Shown: positions 1 through 9,457, counted from the first letter of the stretch. The stretch is 64,000 bases of DNA from a bacterium (GCA_020049465.1 JAIFKS010000028.1:1-64000); one strand, 5' to 3'. The notes: a model not told the origin generated them from the sequence alone. Numbers and translations are program-made.

Positions 1-1
1 G

Positions 2-199
2 CTGGCGCGCCGGGAACACCACTGCACCGGCTGCGGCGCCTGCGACCGCGCCTGCCCGCAGGACCTGAATGTCTCGACGGTGCGCGAAGTGTCTTCGGGC
101 GAGTGCACGCTGTGCCTCGAGTGCACGTCGGCCTGCCCCACGCCGCAGGCGCTGGAACTGACCTGGTCGGGCGTTGGGTCAAGACGGGCCCGGCCATGA
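2..199 (+). CDS. 4Fe-4S polyferredoxin-type protein, C-terminal fragment
   Basis: The window opens inside this gene; about 65 C-terminal residues are visible, read from base 2 to a TGA at 197-199. Two cysteine sets are seen, CTGCGACDRACP and CTLCLECTSACP, each C-x2-C-x2-C-x3-C-P. This is the classical pattern for ligating two [4Fe-4S] clusters, so the role is electron transfer. The missing N-terminus may carry membrane helices, as in NapH/CcoG-type polyferredoxins, but that cannot be seen. The stop overlaps the next gene's start as ATGA, implying translational coupling and a shared function with the two HMA-like proteins downstream. The 2x[4Fe-4S] assignment is firm; the parent enzyme is unknown. 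Confidence 0.75.
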   Translation: MARREHHCTGCGACDRACPQDLNVSTVREVSSGECTLCLECTSACPTPQALELTWSGVGSRRARP

Positions 200-603
200 G
201 GGCGCCGGCCTGGATCATCCCGCTGCTGGTGGTCCTCTGCACGGCGGCGGGCGTGGGCGGCTCGAAACTGCTGGTCGCGCCGAGTCTGGCGCGCGCCTAT
301 GCCGACGCCGTCCCCGGCAGCGACCCGCGCACGTCGGTGTTCGTGGTCGAGGGCGTCAAGTGCGTCGACACCGCCGAGCGCGCCGCGCGCCAGCTCGAAG
401 GTGTGCCCGGCGTGCTGAGCCTCGAGGCCTTCGCCTCGCGCGCGCGCGTGGAAGTGTCCTATGACCCGGCGCTCACGGGCGCCGAAGCGATCCGCGACGC
501 TTTCGAAGGTCCGGTGTTCGAACCGGCCACCGGCGAATACCTGTTCGGCCTGTACACGGTCATCGAGATGGACGGACTGAAGATCGAACCCGAAGAAGAG
601 TAG
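196..603 (+). CDS. Membrane-anchored HMA-like domain protein
   Basis: A 135-residue protein with one N-terminal hydrophobic segment (about residues 5-25) followed by a domain resembling the heavy-metal-associated ferredoxin-like fold: a VFVVEGVKC strand and loop, a helix, then a GVPGVLSLEA and ARVEVSYDP beta pair. Genuine HMA domains bind Cu, Zn or Hg through CxxC, but here only the single Cys of GVKC remains. The ATG at 196 was chosen over an in-frame upstream ATG at 103 because it overlaps the ferredoxin stop as ATGA. The domain probably faces the periplasm. The neighbour at 633 has a similar strand pattern, suggesting a small redox or metal-handling operon. The fold is inferred from pattern only. 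Confidence 0.7.
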   Translation: MRAPAWIIPLLVVLCTAAGVGGSKLLVAPSLARAYADAVPGSDPRTSVFVVEGVKCVDTAERAARQLEGVPGVLSLEAFASRARVEVSYDPALTGAEAIRDAFEGPVFEPATGEYLFGLYTVIEMDGLKIEPEEE

Positions 604-632
604 AACCACCACACGTTCGAAGGAGATCCCTC

Positions 633-1019
633 ATGCGCAACCGTATCGTCACCATCACCACGCTGTTGATCGCCGCCGTGGCGCTGACCGCGGCCCTGCC
701 CGTCCTGGCCGACGAAAAGCCGGCCGAGACCGCCGTCTACGCCGTGCCCCACCTGACCGAAGGCTCCACGGTGAAGGACCTGGCCGGCGCCCTGGCCGGC
801 ATCAAGGGCGTCGTCGCCGCCAAGCCCGACTCGGCCGGCACGAAGTTCCTGGTCACGTTCAGCCCCGACAAGACGGCCCCCGACGCGTTGACCGCGGCCG
901 TGACCAAGGTTTCGCCTGAGGCGAAGTTCGAAGGCGTGAAGGCTGCCGACGGCAAGGCTGCGGACCAGAGCGCGTGCGGCAAGTGCCCGAGCAAGGCTAC
1001 GTGCGGGGCGAAGAAGTAG
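633..1019 (+). CDS. Secreted HMA-like protein with Cys-rich C-terminus
   Basis: A 128-residue protein that begins with a clear Sec signal peptide (hydrophobic about residues 7-26, cleavage near ADE). The mature part has an HMA-like strand pattern (LAGALAGIKGVVAAKPD, then KFLVTFSPDKTAP) without the CxxC metal loop. The tail instead carries CGKCPSKATCGAKK, three cysteines that could bind a metal or form disulfides. A strong ribosome site (AAGGAG) lies 6-7 bases before the ATG. It follows the membrane HMA-like gene by 29 bases and is probably in the same operon. The function is unknown; a periplasmic metal-binding or redox partner of the upstream ferredoxin is an inference. Confidence 0.75.
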   Translation: MRNRIVTITTLLIAAVALTAALPVLADEKPAETAVYAVPHLTEGSTVKDLAGALAGIKGVVAAKPDSAGTKFLVTFSPDKTAPDALTAAVTKVSPEAKFEGVKAADGKAADQSACGKCPSKATCGAKK

Positions 1020-1030
1020 GAAGCCGCCGG

Positions 1031-1080
1031 TTGCGCCGGCGCAAGTGTTGCGGCGGCGGGATACTTGTGCCGGCGCAAGT
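1031..1080. repeat. Dispersed palindromic repeat, copy 1 (two units)
   Basis: TTGCGCCGGCGCAAGT at 1031-1046 and ACTTGTGCCGGCGCAAGT at 1063-1080 are two units of the palindrome ACTTGCGCCGGCGCAAGT, which is also found exactly at 22651 and 24791. They lie in the intergenic space between convergent genes, just before the terminator hairpin. Confidence 0.75.
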
Positions 1081-1113
1081 GATGTTGGCACAAGTTGCGG
1101 GATGCGGAATCAA

Positions 1114-1140
1114 ACGGGGCGGCAGGGTCGGCCGCCCCGT
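1114..1140. terminator. Strong hairpin between convergent genes
   Basis: ACGGGGCGGC (1114-1123) pairs with GCCGCCCCGT (1131-1140) around a 7-base loop. It sits between the stop of the 633 gene and the stop of the giant minus-strand gene, so it probably serves both. There is no clear T-run. Confidence 0.65.
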
Positions 1141-1177
1141 CGTTCGTGATGCACGGTCCCTCAGCGTGCAGGCGACG

Positions 1178-4100
1178 TCACTTCACCAGGGTCAGTCGCC
1201 GCGTTTCCCGGTGGGCGTCGGCGGTCAGCCGGCAGAAGTACAGACCAGAAGCCAGCCGCCCCCCGTCCTGCGCCCGCCCATCCCAGACCACCTCATGCCG
1301 GCCAACCGCGACCGTCCCATCCACCAGCACGCGCACGAGACGACCCGCCACGTCGAACACCTCGACTTTGACGGCCATCGCCCGCGGCACGTCGAAGCGG
1401 ATCGTCGTGCGGGGATTGAACGGGTTGGGTTGCGCGGGATGCAGCCGCAGCGCGGTGACCTGCGCGTCGACCACCCCGCTCGCCGTACCGACGAAGAGCG
1501 AACCGGCCTGCGCGGCCGCGTAGCCGTTCGACGAACCGTCGAGGTCGCCGTACACCCACATCCCGTTGGAGTACGCGAAGCGGAAGCAGTAGTCGTACGT
1601 TCCGGGCATCGCCAACGCGAACTGCGCCACGTATTCGTCGTTCTCGCCGGCGTCGGCGCTGAACGCGGCCGGCGTCCATTCCCATGAGCCTCCTGCCGCC
1701 GACGGGTCGCTGCCGTCAGGACCGAATCCCAGTTCAGCGACCAGGCCTGGCGTCGCGCCGGCCAGTCCAGTCAGACCAGTCAGCCGCACCTGCCCGTACA
1801 CGGCCGCGGTCGTTGCCCCGGACGCTACGGTGAGCGTCGCCGGCGACTGCAAGCCGGCCCAGTCGATGGTCAGGTTCGAGCGTTCAGGCGCGAAGGCGCC
1901 GCCGTCCAGCCCCGCGCCGATGGCCTGCACGCTCCAGTAGTACGTCGTGACCCCCGCCGGCAGACGCAGGAACCATGTCGCCGGCTGGAGATCGCCGCGT
2001 GCGGCGACACGCCGCCATCCACTTGCCGCATTCGCCGGGCAGGCGGCGAGATTCGCCGCGCCCGGTGCCGTCCCGACACGCACGCTGTACGACAAACCCG
2101 CCGTGGGCGTCGACCCGCTGGTCGGTGCATCCCAAGCCAGGGTCAACACCTGCGCTCCGGGAGCACCCGCCACGCTGTCCCGCAGATTGGCCGGCGCCGC
2201 CGGTGGCGAGGCAGGGACGGTGCCGTCGTTTCGGTAGATCGTCGAGATGCGCCCGCCGCCCGACTTTGCGCCGGTCAACGCCAGGTCGAGGTCGCCGTCA
2301 CCGTCATAGTCGCCCCAGGCGACGGCAGAGGCATTGACGCCCTCGATCGTGGCCAACACGTCGGTAAAGGCGGGCGAGTCGCCGCCGTTGTTCCGGAGTA
2401 CCTTCGCCAGCGAGCCCATCGCGGCGTCCCAGCCCGCCAGAAGGATATCGGGATCGCCATCGTTGTCATAGTCGCCCCAGCCCAGCGAACCGAACCACAT
2501 ACCGGGCAGCGCCACCCCGGCGTCGGCGAACGTCGGCGCGGCCCCGCCGCTGTTGCGGTAGATCCTCGTCGCAATCACGCCGCCGGACGCATAGCCGGAG
2601 ACCAGGAGGTCGAGGTCGCCATCGCTGTCGTAGTCGCCCCAGGCGCCTGAACTCAACTGCACGCCGTCCAGCGGCGCACCGATATTCGTGAAGGCCGGAG
2701 TGGCGCCGCCGCCGTTGCGATAGACCCGGGCGACAGAGGTGGATGTGCCGCTGGCGCCGGTCACGAGCAGGTCCAGGTCGCCGTCGTTGTCGTAGTCGCC
2801 CCACGCCGTCGCGCCGGACTGGACGCCGACCAGATCCGCGCCCGCGTCGGTGAACGTCGGGTTGGCGCCACCGCTGTTGCGGTAGACCTTGCCGATGCGC
2901 GAACTGGGCGTGTCGGAGCCGGTCAGCGCCAGGTCGAGATCGCCGTCGTTGTCGTAATCGCCCCAGGCCACACCCGCGGCGGTGACCGGCGTCAGGCCCG
3001 CCCCGATGTCCGTGAAGCTCGGCGTTGCACCGCCGCTGTTGCGGAAGATCGAGGCCAGCCTCACAGTCGCAGTGCCGCCGGACACGAACAGATCGAGGTC
3101 GCCGTCGTTGTCGTAGTCGCCCCACGCCAGGGCCGCGGCGGTCACGCCGGGCAACCCGGCCGCCACCTCCGTGAATGTCGGCGCGGTGCCGCCACCGTTG
3201 CGGTACAACTTCGTGACGCGCGCGCCAACCACGTCGGTCCCGGCCAGCACCAGGTCGAGATCCCCGTCGTTGTCGTAGTCACCCCAGGCTGTGGCCGAAG
3301 TGTAGACCCCCGTGAGGCCGGCACCGATGTCCACGAACCGCTGTATGTTGATGGTCATCGACTGCTCGGCTGCGAACGCGGAACCGCGGTAGGCGGCGTC
3401 GATTGCCTGCACGCTCCAGTAGAAGGTGCCGCTCCAGGGCAGGTTCACCGACCACGACACGCGGTGGTCGACGTTGCCCCGGGCAGCGACACGGCGCCAG
3501 CCCGTTGCCGCGCCGGCCAAGCCCGGGACGATGTCGTCGGCACCGGGCGTCGTCCCGATCCGCAGGTTGTAGGTGAGTCCCGCCGTCGGCGTGCGGTCGT
3601 CGGTCGCCGGGCTCCAACTGAAGTCCACCCGCGACAGGCCGGGATCCGGTTGGGTCGCTGCCAGGCCGGCAGGCGCCCCCGGCGCCAGGTTCACCGTACT
3701 CACGGGATTCTGGAACACGCGCGCGATGGCGGTGGTCCCCGCCAGCCCGGTCAGGGCCAGATCGAGGTCGCCGTCGTTGTCGAGATCACCCCAGGCCGCG
3801 GCGCAGTACTGCGCGCCAGGCAGCCCGGGCACCTCCTCGGTGAAGGCGGGGTTCGTGCCGCCGCCGTTGGCAAAGATCGCGGTGATGTCCTCGCCGGCCT
3901 CGGTGCGGCCGCCCAGGCGGATGTCCAAGTCGCCGTCGCCGTCACGATCTCCCCACGCCACCGAGCAGTTGGCAACACCCGGCAGCGCGATCCCGGCATC
4001 AGTGAAGACCGGGTTGGCACCGCCGCCGTTCCGATAAACCTTCGTCGTGCAGGTCGACGATCCGGTACGACCGGCCAGCAGGATGTCCAGGTTGCTGTCG

Positions 4101-7100
4101 TTGTCGTAGTCGCCCCAGGCGGCCGACGAATACGAAACGCCAAGCAAGGCCGCGCCGATGTCCGTGAAGTCGGCACTGCCGTCGCCGGGATTGCGGTAGA
4201 TGCGCGTTACGTACGAGCCCGCCGTACCGCCCGCGCCGGTCAGCAGCAGGTCCAGGTCGCCGTCCCTGTCGTAGTCGCCCCAGTCCGCCGAGCCGCAGCC
4301 CAGCCCGGGCAGGTTCGCGCCGACCATCTCCACGAAACCGGGTGACGTCCCGCCGGTGTTGCGGTAGAGCCTGGTCGAGGGAAGCACCACGCCGCCGGCC
4401 AGCAACAGGTCGGGATCGCCGTCGTTGTCGTAGTCTCCCCAGGCGGCGATCGCATGGTCGGTCTGTGCCAGGGCGACGCCGCTGTCGGTGAACACGGGAC
4501 TGGAGCCACCGCCGTTGCGGTAGAGCCTGGTGAACTTGGACCCCACGGCATCGGTGCCGGCCAGCAGCAGGTCGAGGTCTCCATCGCGATCGTAATCCGC
4601 CCAGGCGGCAGTCGCGTTGCCAACGCCCGTGAACGCCGCCCCCGCATCGATAAACGTCGGTACGGCGCCGCCGCTGCTGCGGTACAGCTTCGCGACACGC
4701 GAACCGTTGTCCATGGTCCCAGCGACGAACAGGTCGAGGTCTCCGTCGCTGTCGTAGTCGGCCCACGACGTGCTGCCACCGCTCAGTCCCGGCATCGTGG
4801 TGGCAATCTCGTCGAACGTCGAGACGCGGAACACCTGCTCCGTCGCGAAGGCCGAACCGGCCAGCGCCCCGTCGATCGCCTGTACGCTCCAGTAGTACGT
4901 GTGCAGGTGCGCGGGCAGTTGCAGCCGCCAGCCGGTCAGGCTCCGGGCGTTGCCTCCGTCGGCCACGCGGCGCGCGCCGTCGGCGCCGGCCTGGGCCGAG
5001 ACGATCTCGCTGCCACCGGGCGTGGTCCCCACGCGAAGGTTGTAGTGGAGCTCGCCGGCCGGCGTCTGGGCATCGGCGGCGGCGCCCCAGGCCAGCGATA
5101 CCTCGCCGTCGCCCGGCGTGGCGCCCAATCCCACCGGCGCCGAGGGCACCGTGTTCGCGACAGTCCCGTGGGCGTGGTAGACCGCTGCGCGGCGCAGATC
5201 GCCCACCGATCCCGCCAGCGCGACATCCAGGCGTCCATCGCGGTCGTAGTCCCCCCACGCCGCGGTGCCGCGCTGGACGCCCGGCAGCCCGGCCCCGATG
5301 TCGCGGTACCCGCCGCTGCCGTCGGGGGCCATGACCATCGTCTCGCACGACAGTCCGGTGTTGCCGGTCAGCAGCAGGTCGCTGCCGCCGTCGTTGTCGT
5401 AGTCCCCCCAGGCCGCCGAACTGTCGTACAGCCCCAACAGGTCCGCCTCGATTGTGAAATTGCCAGAGACCTGCCGGTAGACGCGCGTCATCGCCCCGCC
5501 CACGGACAGACCGGTCAGGACAAGGCGTTCGCCGTCCGGATGCCAGGCCACCGCGCCGCACGAAAGGCCCGGCAGGCCCGCGTTCGCGTCGACCAGCGCC
5601 CCCAGCGTGTTGCGGTACATGCGCGTGATGTAGCCGGTGCCGGTGTCGCCGGCCAGCAGCAGGTCGAGGTCGCCGTCGTGGTCGTAGTCGCCCCAGGCCG
5701 CCGAACCGCGGCGCACGCCCGGCAGGACGGCGCCGGCGTCGGCGAACGTCCCGGAGGTGTTGCGGTAGACGCGTGTCAGGCTGGCCGACCCCGTCCAGCC
5801 CGCGAGCAGCAGGTCGAGGTCACCGTCGTTGTCGTAGTCGCCCCAGGCCACGGCGCTGTCGTACACGCCGGGCAATCCGGCGTTGCCGTCGGTGAGCATA
5901 CCGGCGTTGTTGCGCAGGATCCTCGTGGTCGCCGCTGCGGTCCCGAAGCCGGTCAGGGCGAGATCGAGGTCGCCGTCGTTGTCACAGTCGCCCCAGGCCA
6001 CGGCGCCGTTCTCCACGGCCGGCAGGCCGGCGCCCGCATTCGTGAACGTACCCGCGTCGTTCCTGTACAGCCGGGTCAACGAGCCGCCGGACGTGGCGCC
6101 GGTCAGCAGCAGATCGAGATCGCCATCGCCGTCATAGTCGCCCCATGCCAGCGCCGCATGCGCAACGCCGGCCAGCCCTCCGCCGATGTCCGTGTAGACG
6201 TCCGCAAGCGTGCCGGCCACGAACGACTGTTCGGACGTGAATGCCGAACCCGCGAACGCGCCATCGATCGCCTGCACGCGCCAGTAATAGCGTCCGAGCG
6301 CCGAGGGCAGGTCCACGGCCCACGTCGTCAACTGGCCCGCGCCGTCCCAGCGGGGTAGCAGGCGCCGGCTGTAGAGGTCGCCCGCGATGATCGTCTGCGG
6401 CGAAACGACCTCGCAGCCGCCGGGCGTAGTGCCGACGCACAGGCTGTAGGAGAGTCCGGGCGAGGGCGTCTGGGCATCGTACGGGGCCTCCCAGGTGAAC
6501 ACCGCACGGCTGCCCGTGACGGTCACGACGGGCTGGCGCGGCACATAGGGGCGGGCATTGGGCCCCACGCCACCGCCGGTGGCGCGATACAGCGCCGACA
6601 CGTAGCCGGCCCCGGTGTCGCCCGTCACCAGGAAGTCGAGCAGACCGTCGCCGTCGGTGTCCGTCCAGGTCACCGAGCCGTGGGCAGCGGCCGGCAGCGA
6701 GATGCCCGCGTTGCCGAAGACGCCGTCCGCGTTGCGGTATACCGCCGAGAACGGGCCGTCGATCCTGTAGCCCGCCAGCAGCAGGTCCAGGTCCCCGTCG
6801 TTGTCGGCGTCGCCCCAGGCCACGCTGCCATTGGCCACGCCGGTCAAAGGCGCGCCGATATCCGTGAAGGCCCCGCCGTCGTTGCGGTAGATCCGCGTCG
6901 TCGGCGCAGTGCCGGTGTGCCCGCACAGGACGAGATCCTGGTCACCGTCGGCATCGTAGTCGCCCCACGCGGCCTCGGTGTAGCGCAAGCCCGGCAGGCC
7001 GGCGCCGATGTCCGCGAAGGCACCGCCGTCGTTGCGGTAGATGCGCGAGAATGTGGCGGCCCCGGGGTAGCCCGCCAACAGCAGATCGAGGTCGCCGTCA

Positions 7101-9457
7101 TTGTCGTAGTCGGCCCAGGCCGCGACACCGTCGCCGATGCCGGTCAGTCCATGGGGCACGCTCGTGAACGTCGCCCCGTCGTTGCGGTACAGGCGCGCCA
7201 CATAGCCCGCAATGGCGTAACCGCTGTAGCCGGACACCAGCAGGTCGAGGTCGCCGTCGTTGTCGTAGTCACCCCAGGCGGCGGTGCTCTTCTCGAGGTT
7301 CTGCAACGTGACCGCCGCTTGGACGAACGCACCATTGTCGTTCCGGTAGATGCGGGTAGACAGGCTGCCCGTCAGCACGAGGTCAAGGTCGCCGTCCCGG
7401 TCGTAGTCGCCCCAGGCCACGGCCCCGTCTGACACGCCGGGCAGCCCGGCGCCGGCATCGACGAGCGCTCCGGCGTCGTTGCGGAACAGCTTGGCACCGA
7501 TCGATCCCGCCAGCACCAGGTCGAAGTCCCCGTCCCGGTCGTAGTCGCCCCAGGCCGCGGCGCTGTCGTTCGAACCGGGCAAGCCGGCCCCCGCGTCGGC
7601 ATAGGTGACCGGCGGCGACTGCAGCGGCACGAGGAAGTTGCCGAGGGAGGCGTCAGCAGCCACCTCGACCCCGTCGCGGATGGCGCGCAGGCGCACGCGA
7701 GCTGCCTGTGAACCCGCGTTCGGCGGAACCGGCAGCACGACCTGGTTCCGCTCGTTCGGCAGCACGGGTCCGGTGCCGATGTTGGTCCACTGACGCCCGG
7801 CGTCGAGCGAGAAGTCGACCTGCATCGCGTAGTAGCCGGGGTTGCCGACGATGTCGTAGCTGACCTGGACGGTCTCGCCAGTCCCGTAGTCGACAGGCAC
7901 GCCGCAGCCGTAGTTGTTGGCGTCGGCGTTGCCGAGCGGTTCGACCAGCGCGATGCCGGTGGCCGGGTTGTCCGCCGGTCGCACGCCGTCACCTGAAGAG
8001 TAGTCGGTCAGTCCGCCTTCGCAACTGGCCACCTCGCTGTTCGGCCCGTCGGCCCAGGTGTTGAAGCAGAAGAATTCGGAGCTTTCGGCGTGGTAGCCCA
8101 CGACCGTCACCGAATGTCCGTTGCCGTCCGCACCCGGGTAGAAGTCGAGCCCCCAGACGAACGGGTGCCCCGCATCGATCTCGGCCATGCCGTCGGCGAA
8201 GTGCCAGTCCAGGTAGTAGCCGACGAAATCGATCCCGTCCTGCCAGCCGACGTTCCGCGAGTCCATGAAGTCGCGCAGCCCGGGAATGATGTCCCCGATA
8301 TAGGTCCCGCCGCCATCGTCGGTGCCCATGAACCGGCGCAAGTCCGGCGAGCAGTCCGGGACGCGACAGACCCAGTTGCCGTAGACGGGATCGGTCCACT
8401 GGGCGTAGTAGCGGACCAGCGGCAGGCCGTGCCGTTGGTTGTGGTAGAACGTCATGCACATCGCGGCCGCCGTCGGCGTGCAACCGCCCCACCAAACGAG
8501 CGGCTGGAAGACGTCGTAGTCCGCCAGCCAAGTCCCTTGGTCGGCCGGCGCGAGTCCCGCCTCGAACGCAGCCGCCCGCGCCCGGTGGTCGTCGCGCGCC
8601 TTCGCCAGCGCCGACAGCGACACCTTGCCCTGGATCGCGGCCCGGCCCGCGGCAAGTGACGCGCGGCGCGGCGCGAGCCAATGCTCCGCATCGTAGTATC
8701 CGTACGGTTCGTGACCCTCGACCACGTAGCGCCGGCCTCCGGCCTCGAACAGGTAGGCGCGCGCCCACGTGCCGACCAGGTACGCGCGCAGCAGTGCCGG
8801 CGCCGGCGCGCCCGTCCGCTGCGCCAGCGCATCGCGGAGGCGCTGCGCCAGCGCGTAATAGTTCGACACGCCGGGCCCGGCCGCGCGCACGGGGGGAGCG
8901 TCATAGGTCGCAGCGACGGTGACGCGCCAGTAATCGTCGGCATGCGGGCCGGAAAAGGCTCCCGCCAGGGTCCGCCGCTTCGCCGGGTCACTCTCGCGGA
9001 CACGCCCCGCGAGGTACTCCTGCCAGTCGGCGACCACCGTCGCCGCGTCGACCGGTCCCGCCAGTGCGAAGTCCATGTCGTAGGCGACCAGGCGGTCGTC
9101 GGCATCGAACAGCGGCAGCACGCCCAACGGCGCGAAGACTGCGTGGCCCACATCGCTGGCGGCCCGGCCCCTGGCGATGCGAACGGCAGCGTCGGCGTCG
9201 ATGTCGACGGCGGCGGCGATGAAACCCGACGGCGCGTAGGGCAGCGACGCATAGCCGTCCTTCAGCGTCGCGGAGGGATCGAGATGGCCCAGCGGCTTCA
9301 CCGGCTCCGTCACCGGCGGGAACATCCCCTTGGTGCTCGCCGAGGCGGCGAGGGGCGGGATCAACGCGCTGAAGCCGATCACGAAGGTAATGAGCCACCG
9401 TGTGCACCACGATGTGCTCACGATCGGGTGCAACGTCGGGCGGAAGGAGCAATTCAT
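1178..9457 (-). CDS. Giant secreted FG-GAP propeller protein with C39-like peptidase and sorting tail
   Basis: A 2759-residue exported protein. The N-terminal signal segment is hydrophobic around residues 20-40. A papain-like C39-type domain (about 310-480) has WWGGCTPTAAAM (Cys326), GNGHSVTVVGY (His448) and FNTWADG (Asn466), a complete predicted triad. It is followed by 28 FG-GAP/VCBS units of the WGDYDNDGDLDLLLAG type (DxDxDG calcium loops) in four blocks of seven, at about 630-935, 1100-1410, 1560-1890 and 2050-2385. Each block is followed by an Fn3-like domain (GTTPGG and YYWSVQAIDG motifs). One unit (VAWHPDGERLVLTG) has lost its calcium loop. The last 80 residues form the PNPFNP sorting-type domain shared with six other proteins here. 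Likely a calcium-stabilised surface protein; the substrate is unknown. The start is the first Met before the signal peptide. Confidence 0.9.
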   Translation of the reverse strand: MNCSFRPTLHPIVSTSWCTRWLITFVIGFSALIPPLAASASTKGMFPPVTEPVKPLGHLDPSATLKDGYASLPYAPSGFIAAAVDIDADAAVRIARGRAASDVGHAVFAPLGVLPLFDADDRLVAYDMDFALAGPVDAATVVADWQEYLAGRVRESDPAKRRTLAGAFSGPHADDYWRVTVAATYDAPPVRAAGPGVSNYYALAQRLRDALAQRTGAPAPALLRAYLVGTWARAYLFEAGGRRYVVEGHEPYGYYDAEHWLAPRRASLAAGRAAIQGKVSLSALAKARDDHRARAAAFEAGLAPADQGTWLADYDVFQPLVWWGGCTPTAAAMCMTFYHNQRHGLPLVRYYAQWTDPVYGNWVCRVPDCSPDLRRFMGTDDGGGTYIGDIIPGLRDFMDSRNVGWQDGIDFVGYYLDWHFADGMAEIDAGHPFVWGLDFYPGADGNGHSVTVVGYHAESSEFFCFNTWADGPNSEVASCEGGLTDYSSGDGVRPADNPATGIALVEPLGNADANNYGCGVPVDYGTGETVQVSYDIVGNPGYYAMQVDFSLDAGRQWTNIGTGPVLPNERNQVVLPVPPNAGSQAARVRLRAIRDGVEVAADASLGNFLVPLQSPPVTYADAGAGLPGSNDSAAAWGDYDRDGDFDLVLAGSIGAKLFRNDAGALVDAGAGLPGVSDGAVAWGDYDRDGDLDLVLTGSLSTRIYRNDNGAFVQAAVTLQNLEKSTAAWGDYDNDGDLDLLVSGYSGYAIAGYVARLYRNDGATFTSVPHGLTGIGDGVAAWADYDNDGDLDLLLAGYPGAATFSRIYRNDGGAFADIGAGLPGLRYTEAAWGDYDADGDQDLVLCGHTGTAPTTRIYRNDGGAFTDIGAPLTGVANGSVAWGDADNDGDLDLLLAGYRIDGPFSAVYRNADGVFGNAGISLPAAAHGSVTWTDTDGDGLLDFLVTGDTGAGYVSALYRATGGGVGPNARPYVPRQPVVTVTGSRAVFTWEAPYDAQTPSPGLSYSLCVGTTPGGCEVVSPQTIIAGDLYSRRLLPRWDGAGQLTTWAVDLPSALGRYYWRVQAIDGAFAGSAFTSEQSFVAGTLADVYTDIGGGLAGVAHAALAWGDYDGDGDLDLLLTGATSGGSLTRLYRNDAGTFTNAGAGLPAVENGAVAWGDCDNDGDLDLALTGFGTAAATTRILRNNAGMLTDGNAGLPGVYDSAVAWGDYDNDGDLDLLLAGWTGSASLTRVYRNTSGTFADAGAVLPGVRRGSAAWGDYDHDGDLDLLLAGDTGTGYITRMYRNTLGALVDANAGLPGLSCGAVAWHPDGERLVLTGLSVGGAMTRVYRQVSGNFTIEADLLGLYDSSAAWGDYDNDGGSDLLLTGNTGLSCETMVMAPDGSGGYRDIGAGLPGVQRGTAAWGDYDRDGRLDVALAGSVGDLRRAAVYHAHGTVANTVPSAPVGLGATPGDGEVSLAWGAAADAQTPAGELHYNLRVGTTPGGSEIVSAQAGADGARRVADGGNARSLTGWRLQLPAHLHTYYWSVQAIDGALAGSAFATEQVFRVSTFDEIATTMPGLSGGSTSWADYDSDGDLDLFVAGTMDNGSRVAKLYRSSGGAVPTFIDAGAAFTGVGNATAAWADYDRDGDLDLLLAGTDAVGSKFTRLYRNGGGSSPVFTDSGVALAQTDHAIAAWGDYDNDGDPDLLLAGGVVLPSTRLYRNTGGTSPGFVEMVGANLPGLGCGSADWGDYDRDGDLDLLLTGAGGTAGSYVTRIYRNPGDGSADFTDIGAALLGVSYSSAAWGDYDNDSNLDILLAGRTGSSTCTTKVYRNGGGANPVFTDAGIALPGVANCSVAWGDRDGDGDLDIRLGGRTEAGEDITAIFANGGGTNPAFTEEVPGLPGAQYCAAAWGDLDNDGDLDLALTGLAGTTAIARVFQNPVSTVNLAPGAPAGLAATQPDPGLSRVDFSWSPATDDRTPTAGLTYNLRIGTTPGADDIVPGLAGAATGWRRVAARGNVDHRVSWSVNLPWSGTFYWSVQAIDAAYRGSAFAAEQSMTINIQRFVDIGAGLTGVYTSATAWGDYDNDGDLDLVLAGTDVVGARVTKLYRNGGGTAPTFTEVAAGLPGVTAAALAWGDYDNDGDLDLFVSGGTATVRLASIFRNSGGATPSFTDIGAGLTPVTAAGVAWGDYDNDGDLDLALTGSDTPSSRIGKVYRNSGGANPTFTDAGADLVGVQSGATAWGDYDNDGDLDLLVTGASGTSTSVARVYRNGGGATPAFTNIGAPLDGVQLSSGAWGDYDSDGDLDLLVSGYASGGVIATRIYRNSGGAAPTFADAGVALPGMWFGSLGWGDYDNDGDPDILLAGWDAAMGSLAKVLRNNGGDSPAFTDVLATIEGVNASAVAWGDYDGDGDLDLALTGAKSGGGRISTIYRNDGTVPASPPAAPANLRDSVAGAPGAQVLTLAWDAPTSGSTPTAGLSYSVRVGTAPGAANLAACPANAASGWRRVAARGDLQPATWFLRLPAGVTTYYWSVQAIGAGLDGGAFAPERSNLTIDWAGLQSPATLTVASGATTAAVYGQVRLTGLTGLAGATPGLVAELGFGPDGSDPSAAGGSWEWTPAAFSADAGENDEYVAQFALAMPGTYDYCFRFAYSNGMWVYGDLDGSSNGYAAAQAGSLFVGTASGVVDAQVTALRLHPAQPNPFNPRTTIRFDVPRAMAVKVEVFDVAGRLVRVLVDGTVAVGRHEVVWDGRAQDGGRLASGLYFCRLTADAHRETRRLTLVK

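Noticed and set aside
4454-6358. Long plus-strand frame opposite the giant gene
   Set aside because: Mirror of FG-GAP codons; repeats follow those of the real gene.
2230-7620. CRISPR-like periodic repeats
   Set aside because: The period is one protein blade (about 150 bases), the repeats are in frame, and there is no repeat-spacer structure.
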